Notes under the pieces: model-generated
Told to the model about the DNA's origin: nothing
The model's database searches: none
What the model saw: the letters and a program-made list of their open reading frames with translations, nothing else
Made by a program: the position numbers and the translations under genes
In this document: piece by piece, positions 1 through 7,729 of the stretch
Numbering within the stretch: the first letter of the stretch is position 1
Layout: each line of letters opens with the position of its first letter
DNA from: Ruminococcus sp.
Lineage (GTDB): Bacteria > Bacillota > Clostridia > Oscillospirales > Ruminococcaceae
DNA length: 64,000 nucleotides
Assembly: GCA_017542125.1 (NCBI GenBank)
Contig: JAFXXU010000051.1
Coordinates: forward strand, 17,747 to 81,746
Direction: 5' to 3'

Positions 1-234
1 GGGGTAAACATAATCGGTGATGAATTCTTCGGTAAGATCCTCGATGTAGAGCTTGCTGGCGCCTGTCTTGATAGCCTTTTCCTCAAGGCCGTCCAGCTCG
101 GTGCCCTGACCTACGTCGCCCGAAACGGCGATGACCTCGCAGTTGTTGTAGTTTTCCTTCAGCCACGGGATGATGATGGATGTATCAAGACCGCCCGAAT
201 AAGCAAGAACTACCTTTTTGATTTCCTTAGCCAT
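1..234 (-). CDS. argG: argininosuccinate synthase, N-terminal part (runs off window)
   Basis: Reading the minus strand from ATG at 234 gives 78 codons open to the window edge, beginning [19 protein letters not shown]. The [10 protein letters not shown]-loop of N-type ATP pyrophosphatases at residues 11-19 and the later VSGDVGQG stretch are characteristic of argininosuccinate synthase. The enzyme joins citrulline and aspartate with ATP in the penultimate step of arginine synthesis in the cytoplasm. A GGAGGC ribosome site sits at 241-246. The gene is divergent from the flavin reductase at 661. The AT-rich upstream region carries ARG-box-like palindromes (separate entry), which fits repression by an ArgR/AhrC regulator. 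The remaining roughly 320 residues lie outside the window. Confidence 0.93.
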   Translation of the reverse strand, partial: MAKEIKKVVLAYSGGLDTSIIIPWLKENYNNCEVIAVSGDVGQGTELDGLEEKAIKTGASKLYIEDLTEEFITDYVYP

Positions 235-383
235 AAAAATGCCTCCAATGATTTGAAATATGGGTTGAGGGATAATGATATAACGGTATTTTGAATATCA
301 TACATATCATTATACACCTTTTGCATCCGTTGTCAATAGCATACACGCAAAAGTTTTTAATTTATACATACTTTCGGGATATA

Positions 384-444
384 TGATGTATATTTTAATG
401 AATATCCGTATATTCGTATGATTAGATATAAAAATATACATTCT
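384..444 (-). promoter_or_regulatory. possible ARG-box operators upstream of argG
   Basis: The 426 bp between argG and the flavin reductase contain clustered AT-rich imperfect palindromes: TGTATATTTTAATGAAT near 386-402, GAATATCCGTATATTC at 400-415 (6 bp arms, 4 bp loop), and a segment at 425-443 whose minus strand reads AATGTATATTTTTATATC. These resemble Gram-positive ArgR/AhrC boxes, and the downstream gene is argG. The match is by eye only. The rest of the gap holds the flavin reductase promoter at its right end and nothing else recognisable. Confidence 0.4.
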
Positions 445-590
445 CAGCCGTATATATGCAATGCTGCTTCTGCACGCTGCCGGCGCAATGGCTGCACTTA
501 TAATATAGTATAGCATATTTCAAAGGCAAAATCAAGAGCAAAAGGGAGGGAATTTGTCAAAAATCGCCCTTTGTTCGGAAATATACGCCG

Positions 591-619
591 TTGACAATCG
601 GGGCGGGTTCTGATATAAT
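591..619 (+). promoter_or_regulatory. promoter of the flavin reductase gene
   Basis: TTGACA at 591-596 and TATAAT at 614-619 are separated by exactly 17 bp, with a TG just before the -10 box (extended -10). The GTG start of the downstream gene follows about 40 bp later. Confidence 0.85.
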
Positions 620-660
620 ATAAGCATAGGGAATATGCACCGCGAAAAGGAGGAATATCT

Positions 661-1188
661 GTGAAAACACTTACCGAAGCAGGCTTTGCAAAGAAAGCCC
701 TTTCAGAGGTGGAGGGGAGCTTTGACGTATTCAAGCGGATCGGCTCCGACTGGATGCTGGTCACTGCCGGGAATGAGGGCAGCTTCAACACCATGACCGC
801 GTCCTGGGGCTTTGCCGGGATAATGTGGAACAAGCCCTGCGCCGTTACCGTTATCCGTCCCCAGAGATACACAAAGGAATTCATTGACCGTGAGGAGACC
901 TTTACCCTCAGCTTCTACCCCGAGGCTTACAGGAAGGCTTTGGGCATCTGCGGCTCAAAGACCGGCCGCGACTGCGACAAGCCCGCCCTTGCGGGGCTCA
1001 CCCCTATCTCCGCCGAGAGCTCGGTAGCCTTTGAGGAGGCAGAGCTGGTGCTGGTATGCAGAAAGCTCTATGCAGGTACTCTGGGCGCTGAGGATATCCT
1101 GGTCAAGAGCATAATCTCCGAGCAGTATGCGGCAGGGGACTTCCACACCGCCTACATCGGCGAGATCATCGGCGTCTACACCAAGTAA
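661..1188 (+). CDS. flavin reductase family (FMN-binding split barrel) protein
   Basis: This 175-residue protein matches the flavin reductase-like/flavoredoxin family, small FMN-binding split-barrel proteins that reduce flavin or carry electrons. The block SFNTMTASWGFAGIMWNKP (about residues 41-59) is the typical FMN-contact region, followed by RPQRYT and FTLSFYP. The start is GTG at 661, chosen because AAAAGGAGG lies at 645-653 and the residues just after are conserved; there is no better ATG. It is a single gene with its own promoter and a terminator shared with the convergent leuA. The physiological electron acceptor cannot be read from the sequence. Confidence 0.82.
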   Translation: MKTLTEAGFAKKALSEVEGSFDVFKRIGSDWMLVTAGNEGSFNTMTASWGFAGIMWNKPCAVTVIRPQRYTKEFIDREETFTLSFYPEAYRKALGICGSKTGRDCDKPALAGLTPISAESSVAFEEAELVLVCRKLYAGTLGAEDILVKSIISEQYAAGDFHTAYIGEIIGVYTK

Positions 1189-1199
1189 AGAAGACAAAA

Positions 1200-1236
1200 G
1201 GCCGCAGCTCCTTTTTCGGAACTGCGGTCTTTCTTT
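1200..1236. terminator. bidirectional terminator between flavin reductase gene and leuA
   Basis: The stem GGCCGCAG/CTGCGGTC has T-rich flanks on the plus side (TCTTTCTTT) and an A-rich flank on the other side. It separates two convergent genes and can serve both. Confidence 0.75.
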
Positions 1237-2899
1237 ATGCCATTATGTGGTTTATAGCCGAGAGCAGAGCGTAGATGGAGGACACGATGATATCCGTGTG
1301 CCTGCCGGCGCCCCAAACGGTCTTGCCGTTGGCGGAGATACCTACATAGGATACCGCCTCGGAATTGGAGTGGCGCTCCAGAGCGTGCTCATCGTAGGAT
1401 TCGAGGGTGTAGTCAAGGCCTGTCGCCTGCTTGAGGGCGTTCGCAACGGCGTTGAGACGTCCGTTTCCGCGGGCGGTGAAGACCTTCTTCTCGCCGCCGT
1501 TCACCGAAACGGTCACATCCGAGGTGATGCGCCCGTCGGCATCCTGACGGAAGTGGGATTCAAGCACCTTGACGGGTGCGTCGATATTGAGGTAGTTCTC
1601 CTTGAAGATCTTGTAGATCTCGTCGGGCATAAGCTCCTTGTGCAGGTGATCGGAGATGTCCTTGACGGCATAGCCGAAGTTCTCCCGCATCTTCTTGGGC
1701 ATATTGTAGCCGTATTTCTTCTCCATAAGATAGCCTATGCCGCCCTTGCCCGACTGGGAGTTGATGCGGATAACGTCGCCGTCGTACTCTCTGCCCACGT
1801 CCTTGGGGTCCAGGGGAAGGTAGGGGGTGGTCCAGTGCTCGGGGTCCTTTTCCTCGCGCCACTTCATACCCTTGGCGATAGCATCCTGATGGGAGCCGGA
1901 GAAGGCTGCGAATACCAGAGCTCCCGCATAGGGGCTGCGCTCGTAGACCTTCATTCTGGTAACTCTTTCATATATCTCTACGAGAGAGGGGATGTCAGAG
2001 AAATCCAGCTTGGGGTCAACGCCGTGGGTGTACATATTCATAGCCAGGGTGACGATATCAACGTTGCCCGTTCTTTCACCGTTCCCGAAGCAGGTGCCCT
2101 CGATACGGTCTGCGCCCGCCAGCATACCCAGCTCGGAGTCGGCAACGCCGGTGCCTCTGTCGTTGTGGGGATGGAGGGATACCAGGACATTCTCGCGGTA
2201 TTTCATATTCTCGCACATATACTCTATCTGTGAAGCGTAAACATGGGGGAGGCTCATCTCAACCGTTACGGGGAGATTGATGATCACCTTTCTCTCGGGA
2301 GTGGGCTGCCATACATCGAGGACGGCATTGACTACCTCAAGGGCGTACTCGGGCTCGGTGCCGGTGAAGCTTTCGGGGGAATACTCGAAGATGATATTGC
2401 CCTTGGCCTTCTTCCTGTACTCCTCGCAGATCTTGGCGCCGGAAACGGCGATCTCCTTGATCTCATCCTTGGACATACGGAACACCTGCTCGCGCTGTGC
2501 TACCGAGGTGGAATTGTAGAGGTGGACGATGGCGTTCTTTGCGCCGTCTACGGCCTCAAAGGTCTTCTTGATGATGTGCTCTCTCGACTGGGTGAGCACC
2601 TGGATGGTCACATCGTCGGGGATGAGGTTCTTCTCGATAAGGGTACGGCAGAACTCATACTCGGTCTCGGAAGCGGCAGGGAAGCCTATCTCGATCTCCT
2701 TGAAGCCTATCTCCACCAGCTTGGCGAAGAACTCCAGTTTCTCATCAAGGCTCATGGGGATGATAAGAGCCTGATTGCCGTCTCTCAGATCCACCGAGCA
2801 CCAGATGGGAGCCTTGTCGATATACTCCTTCTGGGCCCATTTCATACAGGGGTAGGGGGGCATAAAATAGCCTCTCCTGTACTTGCTTGCATTCATCAT
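1235..2899 (-). CDS. leuA: 2-isopropylmalate synthase, long (LeuA2-type) form
   Basis: The enzyme condenses acetyl-CoA with 2-oxoisovalerate, the first committed step of leucine synthesis. The catalytic HMGL-like TIM barrel shows DLRDGNQAL at about residues 37-45, SLHPHNDRG (metal-binding histidines) near 250 and GNGERTGN near 285. A C-terminal LeuA dimer/allosteric domain follows from about residue 430. At about 555-560 residues it is the yeast-like long form. The start is the first ATG of a tandem pair at 2899, placed after AAGGAG with 9 bp spacing; an upstream in-frame start at 2926 lacks a ribosome site. It lies 36 bp downstream of the S66 peptidase gene in the same operon, under a leucine T-box, so control by uncharged tRNA-Leu is expected in addition to feedback inhibition. 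Confidence 0.95.
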   Translation of the reverse strand: MMNASKYRRGYFMPPYPCMKWAQKEYIDKAPIWCSVDLRDGNQALIIPMSLDEKLEFFAKLVEIGFKEIEIGFPAASETEYEFCRTLIEKNLIPDDVTIQVLTQSREHIIKKTFEAVDGAKNAIVHLYNSTSVAQREQVFRMSKDEIKEIAVSGAKICEEYRKKAKGNIIFEYSPESFTGTEPEYALEVVNAVLDVWQPTPERKVIINLPVTVEMSLPHVYASQIEYMCENMKYRENVLVSLHPHNDRGTGVADSELGMLAGADRIEGTCFGNGERTGNVDIVTLAMNMYTHGVDPKLDFSDIPSLVEIYERVTRMKVYERSPYAGALVFAAFSGSHQDAIAKGMKWREEKDPEHWTTPYLPLDPKDVGREYDGDVIRINSQSGKGGIGYLMEKKYGYNMPKKMRENFGYAVKDISDHLHKELMPDEIYKIFKENYLNIDAPVKVLESHFRQDADGRITSDVTVSVNGGEKKVFTARGNGRLNAVANALKQATGLDYTLESYDEHALERHSNSEAVSYVGISANGKTVWGAGRHTDIIVSSIYALLSAINHIMA

Positions 2900-2935
2900 A
2901 ACTATACACTCCTTATACAAATACAATTATAGTCC

Positions 2936-3967
2936 TTATTCATTTTCAAAAGTGATGACCTGTTTATCGGCATCTACTGTTGCCTGGACACCGAAGGGGA
3001 TTATGCACCTCGGCAGGGCGTGACCGATGTTTATGTTGAAAACTATTGGCAGCTCCGGGCGGTCGATCACCTCGACCAGCAGCTTTTTGTATTCCTCTGC
3101 GTAGGTCTCGTCCATTGGCTTGCCTGCGAGTATGCCGGATATCCGGTCAAACACGCCGGCCTCTTTCAGATATTCCAGGGATCTGCGGTAGACCTCCGGG
3201 GCGGGCTTTTCCTCGCTGGATTCCAGCAGGAGGATGCGTCCCTGCCAGTCCTCTGCATCCGGGAAAAGACTGTATTTCTTACATAGGACAGGCATATCCC
3301 CGAAGCGTCCGCCGTTGAACATATCGTACATCGAATCTATGCACCCGCCCAGTATCTTTCCCTTGAACCGTGGCGGGCCCTGCAAAAGCTCGAAGCCCTT
3401 ATCCGGGTGGGAGACAGGGGGCACACCCACCTGATCCGGGGAGAACGACTTTCTCTCCTCGTACCAGACCTGGCTGGGAGTGATCTCCTTTATAGTCCCG
3501 GAGGTTATGAGCTCCTCGAAATACTTTTTCGTATAGGGGAGCATCTCATCGCTCAGCTCGCAGATATCTGACAGGAATGACTGACCGTAGAAGGTTTTCA
3601 GACCTGCCTTATGCAGCATAAAATGGTTGATCGTCGTGTCCGAAAAGCCCAGGAATATCTTATCGCTGACAGCGTTTTTCAGCCGGTCATACTCAAACAG
3701 ATAGGGGAGCAGCCGGTAGGTATCCTCCCCGCCGACGGCGCAGAGGATCATATCCACCTCCGGGTCGCGGAAGGCATCAAGCAGGTCTTCGGCTCTCTTT
3801 TCGGGGTGATCCTTGATGTAATCAAGTCCCTTGAGGGCGTTGGGCATGAACTTTACGTTTATCCCGTACTCGCGCAGTCGTCTGAGACCGATATCAAGCT
3901 CAAACTTTATGAACGGCTCGCCCAGTATGCCGCTGGAAAGGCTTACTATCGCTGCGGTCTTTACCAT
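2936..3967 (-). CDS. S66 peptidase, MccF-like subgroup
   Basis: This 343-residue S66 serine peptidase belongs to a family containing L,D-carboxypeptidases and MccF, which hydrolyses aminoacyl-adenylate antibiotics such as processed microcin C. The visible Ser-Glu-His triad is Ser109 in LGFSDTT, Glu249 in LLLESSEE and His316 in NINIGHALP. The GKILGGCID and LESSEEKPAPE blocks and the Trp in SQVWYEER resemble the MccF-like branch more than LdcA. No signal peptide is seen, so it should be cytoplasmic. It is the first gene after the leucine T-box and is followed 36 bp later by leuA. The substrate is not known; both peptide recycling and antibiotic inactivation are possible. Confidence 0.85.
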   Translation of the reverse strand: MVKTAAIVSLSSGILGEPFIKFELDIGLRRLREYGINVKFMPNALKGLDYIKDHPEKRAEDLLDAFRDPEVDMILCAVGGEDTYRLLPYLFEYDRLKNAVSDKIFLGFSDTTINHFMLHKAGLKTFYGQSFLSDICELSDEMLPYTKKYFEELITSGTIKEITPSQVWYEERKSFSPDQVGVPPVSHPDKGFELLQGPPRFKGKILGGCIDSMYDMFNGGRFGDMPVLCKKYSLFPDAEDWQGRILLLESSEEKPAPEVYRRSLEYLKEAGVFDRISGILAGKPMDETYAEEYKKLLVEVIDRPELPIVFNINIGHALPRCIIPFGVQATVDADKQVITFENE

Positions 3968-4003
3968 CTGGTCTGCTCCTTTCTCTTATAATCTTTGGAT
4001 ATC

Positions 4004-4265
4004 AAAAAACGCCCGTCTCTCTATAAGAGACGAGCATATTACCCGTGTTACCACTCTCATTCACGTATACGTCACCGCATACGCCTTGACCGCATCTATC
4101 AATGCGACGCTCTGTAACGGGAGCTCCCGTATAAAACTACTGTGCTTCGCCTTATCTGCTCGGGGATGAGCTATAGCGTTCCGCCCTTACCGCCTTTCAC
4201 CAAACGGCGGCTCTCTTTGACCGAAGCGGGATGCCTTGTTTCCCTTCAACGCATTTCCTGTATTG
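4004..4265 (-). ncRNA. T-box leader, specifier codon CTC (leucine)
   Basis: On the minus strand the roughly 260 nt leader shows the parts of a T-box in order. A Stem I distal region reads AGAGAGCC followed by GGTGAAAGGCGG. A specifier-loop segment reads CTC-ATCCCCGAG, with the specifier at 4168-4170. The conserved T-box AGAGTGGTAACACGG lies near 4039-4053. A terminator hairpin GCTCGTCTCT/AGAGAGACGGGC is followed by TTTTTT ending at 4004. Matching to the usual specifier-ACCTNNGAG pattern puts CTC (Leu) in the reading position, which fits the downstream leuA. Uncharged tRNA-Leu should allow readthrough into the peptidase and leuA. The assignment of the class is firm; the specifier was read by eye. 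Confidence 0.9.
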
Positions 4266-4275
4266 ACTATATTTT

Positions 4276-4304
4276 ATTATACATACCCCCGTATAAGCTG
4301 TCAA
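4276..4304 (-). promoter_or_regulatory. promoter of the T-box/S66 peptidase/leuA operon
   Basis: On the minus strand TTGACA (4299-4304) and TATAAT (4276-4281) are 17 bp apart, placing the transcript start a few bases before the T-box leader. Confidence 0.85.
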
Positions 4305-4387
4305 GAGCGTTCACGATTTTTTTACAATTGACCTCTGGAACAAATGTTACAAATTTGTAAAATGTGGCGATATGAGTTTGAATGCTC

Positions 4388-4416
4388 TTGTAATGCGGTG
4401 AGAAAAATAGTATAAT
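4388..4416 (+). promoter_or_regulatory. promoter of the biotin-dependent carboxyltransferase operon
   Basis: TTGTAA at 4388-4393 and TATAAT at 4411-4416 are 17 bp apart. The transcript would have a leader of about 60 nt before the first ATG. Confidence 0.7.
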
Positions 4417-4480
4417 AAATCTGTATGATTATGCCGCGGAGGGTCTGCGGCGACTATATTTGAATGGAGGATATAACCAA

Positions 4481-5863
4481 ATGCCGCAGAATAATCTTTC
4501 TCTTGCGGAGCTCCAGTCCCGCGCCGGTGCGGAGAGCGATGCAAGAAAGCGTTTGACATATCTGTTTGATGAGGGTGCTTTCACCGAGCTGGACGCTTAT
4601 GCTCTTTCGGGCAGCGAGCTCTCGGGCGTTATCACCGCCTACGGTTACGCCAACGGCGAGCCGGTCTATGCTTTTTCCCAGGACAGGAGCGTGAAGGGCG
4701 GCGCTATGAGCCGCGTTCAGGCTGATAAGATCGCCAAGCTCTATGACCTCGCCGCCAAGACGGGCGTTCCCGTGGTGGGTATCTATGACAGCATCGGCGC
4801 CGACCTGGAGGACAGCTTTGCTGCACTCTCCGCTTACGGCGAGCTGCTGATGTGGTCTTCAAATCTTTCGGGAGTCGTTCCCCAGATCGCGGTAGCCGCA
4901 GGGGTCTGCTCCGGCGCAGCCGCAATGCTGGCTGAGAGCGCTGACTTCACCGTACTTACCAAGGATGCGGAGCTTTATGTGGCTGCCAACAGCAGCATAA
5001 AGAACAGCGCCGAGAACGCAGCAAAGAACGGTACCGCCGCTCTCGTCTGCGAGGATGACAAGGCAGCGGTGGAGGCTGCCAAGGCTCTGCTTTCAAAGCT
5101 CCCCCTCAATAACCTTTCGTCAGTACCTATGTTTGAATTCGATGCTCCCGAGGCTGCCTTCGGCACCGATGCCGCTTCTCAGGCTGAGGCTGTCTGCGAC
5201 GCGGGGAGCGTTACCGAGCTCTATGCCGATCACGGCAAGGCTGCATATACCGCTCTGGGTACGCTGAACGGCTCTGCGGTGGGCATACTTGCCACCGATA
5301 AGGCTGACAGCAAGCTCACCGCCGACGATGCCTCCAAGCTGGCAAGATTTGTCCGCACCTGCGACGCCTTTGCGATACCCGTTATCACCTTTGTTGATAC
5401 CGCAGGCTTCGCCGCCGATGACAGCACTGAGGCTGCCGGCGCAGTAAAGGCTATGGCCAAGCTCGCTCACGCCTATGCCGAGGCTACCACCGTCAAGCTG
5501 GCGGTAGTTACGGGCAAGGCTTACGGCTCGGCATATATCGCACTTGCAGGCAAGGGCGCGAATGCTGATATGATCTTCGCTCTGGAGAAGGCGGTGATCT
5601 CTCCGCTGGATCCTCTGGCTGCGGTGGAGTTCCTGCACCACGATGAGCTGGCAGGCGCTTCCGACCTTACGGCAAAGAGAAACGAGCTGGCTGCCAAGTA
5701 TGAGCGCGAGGAGGCTTCGGCTGTTCTGGCGGCACAGAAGGGCAGCATAGATGCGGTAGTTGCCCCCGAGGGCGTAAGAGCGGCACTTGCTGCGGCTCTC
5801 GATATCCTCTCCGGCAAGCGCATCCAGAGGCTCCCGAAGAAGCATTCCAACATCCAGCTTTGA
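4481..5863 (+). CDS. acyl-CoA-type biotin-dependent carboxyltransferase (MmdA/transcarboxylase 12S-like)
   Basis: This 460-residue crotonase-fold carboxyltransferase is related to methylmalonyl-CoA decarboxylase alpha, the PccB/AccDA subunits and the 12S subunit of transcarboxylase. Visible landmarks are GVPVVGIYDSIGADLED in the N domain, VVPQIAVAAGVCSGAAA (oxyanion-forming glycine region), and KAYGSAYIALAG with ISPLDPLAAVEF in the C domain. It is shorter and more alanine-rich than the usual roughly 510-residue proteins. ATG at 4481 is chosen because GGAGG lies at 4466-4470; the upstream TTG at 4460 overlaps that site. It leads an operon with a biotin carrier and an oxaloacetate/pyruvate carboxyltransferase. 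The acyl-CoA substrate (methylmalonyl-CoA or another) cannot be decided from the sequence. Confidence 0.82.
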   Translation: MPQNNLSLAELQSRAGAESDARKRLTYLFDEGAFTELDAYALSGSELSGVITAYGYANGEPVYAFSQDRSVKGGAMSRVQADKIAKLYDLAAKTGVPVVGIYDSIGADLEDSFAALSAYGELLMWSSNLSGVVPQIAVAAGVCSGAAAMLAESADFTVLTKDAELYVAANSSIKNSAENAAKNGTAALVCEDDKAAVEAAKALLSKLPLNNLSSVPMFEFDAPEAAFGTDAASQAEAVCDAGSVTELYADHGKAAYTALGTLNGSAVGILATDKADSKLTADDASKLARFVRTCDAFAIPVITFVDTAGFAADDSTEAAGAVKAMAKLAHAYAEATTVKLAVVTGKAYGSAYIALAGKGANADMIFALEKAVISPLDPLAAVEFLHHDELAGASDLTAKRNELAAKYEREEASAVLAAQKGSIDAVVAPEGVRAALAAALDILSGKRIQRLPKKHSNIQL

Positions 5864-5897
5864 TATACGAAAATAATTGAGATTGGTGGTATTATAA

Positions 5898-6263
5898 ATG
5901 AAAAGATACAGCATTACAGTAAACGGCAAGGCTTACGACGTAGCGGTCGAGGAGCTGGGCGCAGACGCAGCGGCTCCCGCAGCAGCACCCGCCCCCGCAG
6001 CAGCTCCCAAGGCAGCTGCTCCCGCACCTGCACCTGCTGCCGCAGTTGAAGGCACCAAGGTGACAGCTCCCATGCCGGGTACTATCCTCGATGTAAAGGT
6101 ATCGGTGGGCGATACTGTTTCCCAGGGTCAGGCCCTCTTCGTGCTTGAGGCTATGAAGATGGAGAACGACGTTAACTCTCCCGCTGCCGGCAAAGTACTC
6201 AGCGTCAACACTACCAAGGGCACCGCTGTTGAGACGGGCACCGTTCTTGCCGTTATCGGCTGA
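5898..6263 (+). CDS. biotin carboxyl carrier protein
   Basis: This 121-residue carrier has a short N-terminal segment, a flexible Ala/Pro linker at about residues 22-50, and a C-terminal biotinyl domain with the attachment motif EAMKMEND. The biotinylated lysine is Lys87, and the APMPGTI turn is at about 57-63. It should shuttle a carboxyl group between the two carboxyltransferases encoded on either side. Its size and linker are like the 1.3S subunit of transcarboxylase and the gamma/delta carriers of sodium-pumping decarboxylases. The ribosome site is weak (ATTGGTGG). Biotinylation requires a BirA ligase encoded elsewhere. Confidence 0.92.
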   Translation: MKRYSITVNGKAYDVAVEELGADAAAPAAAPAPAAAPKAAAPAPAPAAAVEGTKVTAPMPGTILDVKVSVGDTVSQGQALFVLEAMKMENDVNSPAAGKVLSVNTTKGTAVETGTVLAVIG

Positions 6264-6281
6264 TCGAAAGGACGGAGATAA

Positions 6282-7676
6282 ATGGGAAAGCTGAAGATAA
6301 CAGAGACAGTCCTGCGTGACGCGCATCAGTCGCTGATCGCAACAAGAATGTCTATCGACGATATGAAGCCCGCGCTGGCTCTTATGGATAAGATAGGCTA
6401 CTATTCCGCAGAGGTATGGGGCGGAGCTACCTTCGATTCCTGTATCAGGTTCCTCAACGAGGATCCCTGGGAGAGGCTGCGCACCATCCGCAGGGAGATG
6501 CCCAACACCAAGCTCCAGATGCTTTTCAGAGGTCAGAATATGCTGGGCTACCGCCATTATGCTGACGACCTGGTTGAGTATTTCGTTCAGAAGTCCATTG
6601 CCAACGGTATCGACATCATCAGGATCTTCGATGCCCTTAACGATATCAGAAATCTCCAGACCGCCATCAAGGCGGCCAACAAGGAGAAGGGTCACGCTCA
6701 GGTGGCTATCTCCTATACTCTCGGCGATGTGTTCACCCACGAGTATTATATGGACTACGCCAAGCGCATAGAGGCAGCCGGCGCCGATTCCATCTGCATC
6801 AAGGATATGGCGGCTCTGCTCACTCCCTATGAGGCCGAGAGCCTTGTCCGCGACATCAAGTCGGCGGTAAGCATCCCCGTGGCGCTGCATACCCATTACA
6901 CCTCGGGTCTTGCCTCGATGTGCATAATCAAGGCCGTTGAAGCGGGCGTCGATTCGGTGGATACCGCACTTTCGCCCCTGGCTTTGGGTACATCCCACGC
7001 TCCCACGGAGTCCATAGTTGCCACCTTCCAGGGCACGGAGTACGATACGGGTCTTGACCTTGTAAAGCTCAACGAGCTGAGGGATTATTTCATGACACTC
7101 AGAAAGAAGTACATCGACTCGGGTCTGCTGGATCCCTCGATGCTGGCTACCAATACCAACGCGCTGCTCTATCAGGTCCCCGGCGGAATGCTCTCGAACC
7201 TGCTCTCGCAGCTGAAGCAGGCCGGCAAGGCGGATCAGCTGGAGGATGTTCTCAAGGAGGTCCCCAGAGTCCGCAAGGATTCGGGATTCCCTCCACTGGT
7301 AACTCCCACCTCCCAGATCGTTGGCACTCAGGCGGTGTTCAACGTCATCATGGGCGAGAGATACAAGACCGTCACCAAGGAGTTCAAGGGACTCGTCAAA
7401 GGCGAGTACGGCAAGACTCCCGTGGAGATCGACCCCGAGTTCCAGAAGCAGATCTTAGGCGGAGAGGAGCCCATCACCTGCCGTCCCGCAGATCAGCTCA
7501 AGCCCGAGCTTGAGGATATGCGCCGCGAGTGCGCCGAGTGGACAGAGCAGGAGGAGGATGTCCTCACCTATGCTATGTTCCCGAAGGTAGCTCCCAAGTT
7601 CTTCGAGCACAGAAGGAACGTTAAGTTCGGCATCGACCAGCACGCTGACGCCGCAAACAAGATCCATTCGATCTGA
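6282..7676 (+). CDS. oadA: oxaloacetate decarboxylase alpha / pyruvate carboxylase B-type carboxyltransferase
   Basis: This 464-residue TIM-barrel carboxyltransferase belongs to the OadA/PycB/5S transcarboxylase family. TVLRDAHQSL (residues 9-18), WGGATFD, FRGQNMLGYRHY, the IKDMAALL lysine region and ALHTHYTSG (metal-binding histidines) are all present. A conserved C-terminal domain follows, but there is no fused biotin domain; the carrier is the separate gene 19 bp upstream. The reaction is transfer of a carboxyl group between oxaloacetate/pyruvate and biotin. No biotin carboxylase and no membrane OadB/GcdB subunit is encoded nearby, so either the complex is a soluble transcarboxylase/decarboxylase or the membrane partner is elsewhere. 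A strong terminator follows. Confidence 0.88.
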   Translation: MGKLKITETVLRDAHQSLIATRMSIDDMKPALALMDKIGYYSAEVWGGATFDSCIRFLNEDPWERLRTIRREMPNTKLQMLFRGQNMLGYRHYADDLVEYFVQKSIANGIDIIRIFDALNDIRNLQTAIKAANKEKGHAQVAISYTLGDVFTHEYYMDYAKRIEAAGADSICIKDMAALLTPYEAESLVRDIKSAVSIPVALHTHYTSGLASMCIIKAVEAGVDSVDTALSPLALGTSHAPTESIVATFQGTEYDTGLDLVKLNELRDYFMTLRKKYIDSGLLDPSMLATNTNALLYQVPGGMLSNLLSQLKQAGKADQLEDVLKEVPRVRKDSGFPPLVTPTSQIVGTQAVFNVIMGERYKTVTKEFKGLVKGEYGKTPVEIDPEFQKQILGGEEPITCRPADQLKPELEDMRRECAEWTEQEEDVLTYAMFPKVAPKFFEHRRNVKFGIDQHADAANKIHSI

Positions 7677-7683
7677 ATGATTC

Positions 7684-7719
7684 AGGGCGTTCACACCGCA
7701 GAGTGTGAACGCCCTTTTT
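7684..7719. terminator. terminator between the carboxyltransferase operon and pfk
   Basis: A perfect 13 bp stem AGGGCGTTCACAC/GTGTGAACGCCCT is followed by TTTTT. It lies between convergent transcription units and ends 10 bp before the pfk stop codon, so it may act on both strands. Confidence 0.9.
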
Positions 7720-7729
7720 GTGTCCTTTA

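Noticed and set aside
1127-2233. 368-codon plus-strand frame over leuA
   Set aside because: It lies wholly over the conserved leuA gene and its terminator and shows no protein-family motif.
4142-4360. 72-codon plus-strand frame between the S66 peptidase and the carboxyltransferase gene
   Set aside because: It overlaps the T-box leader and its promoter, which explain the conservation there.
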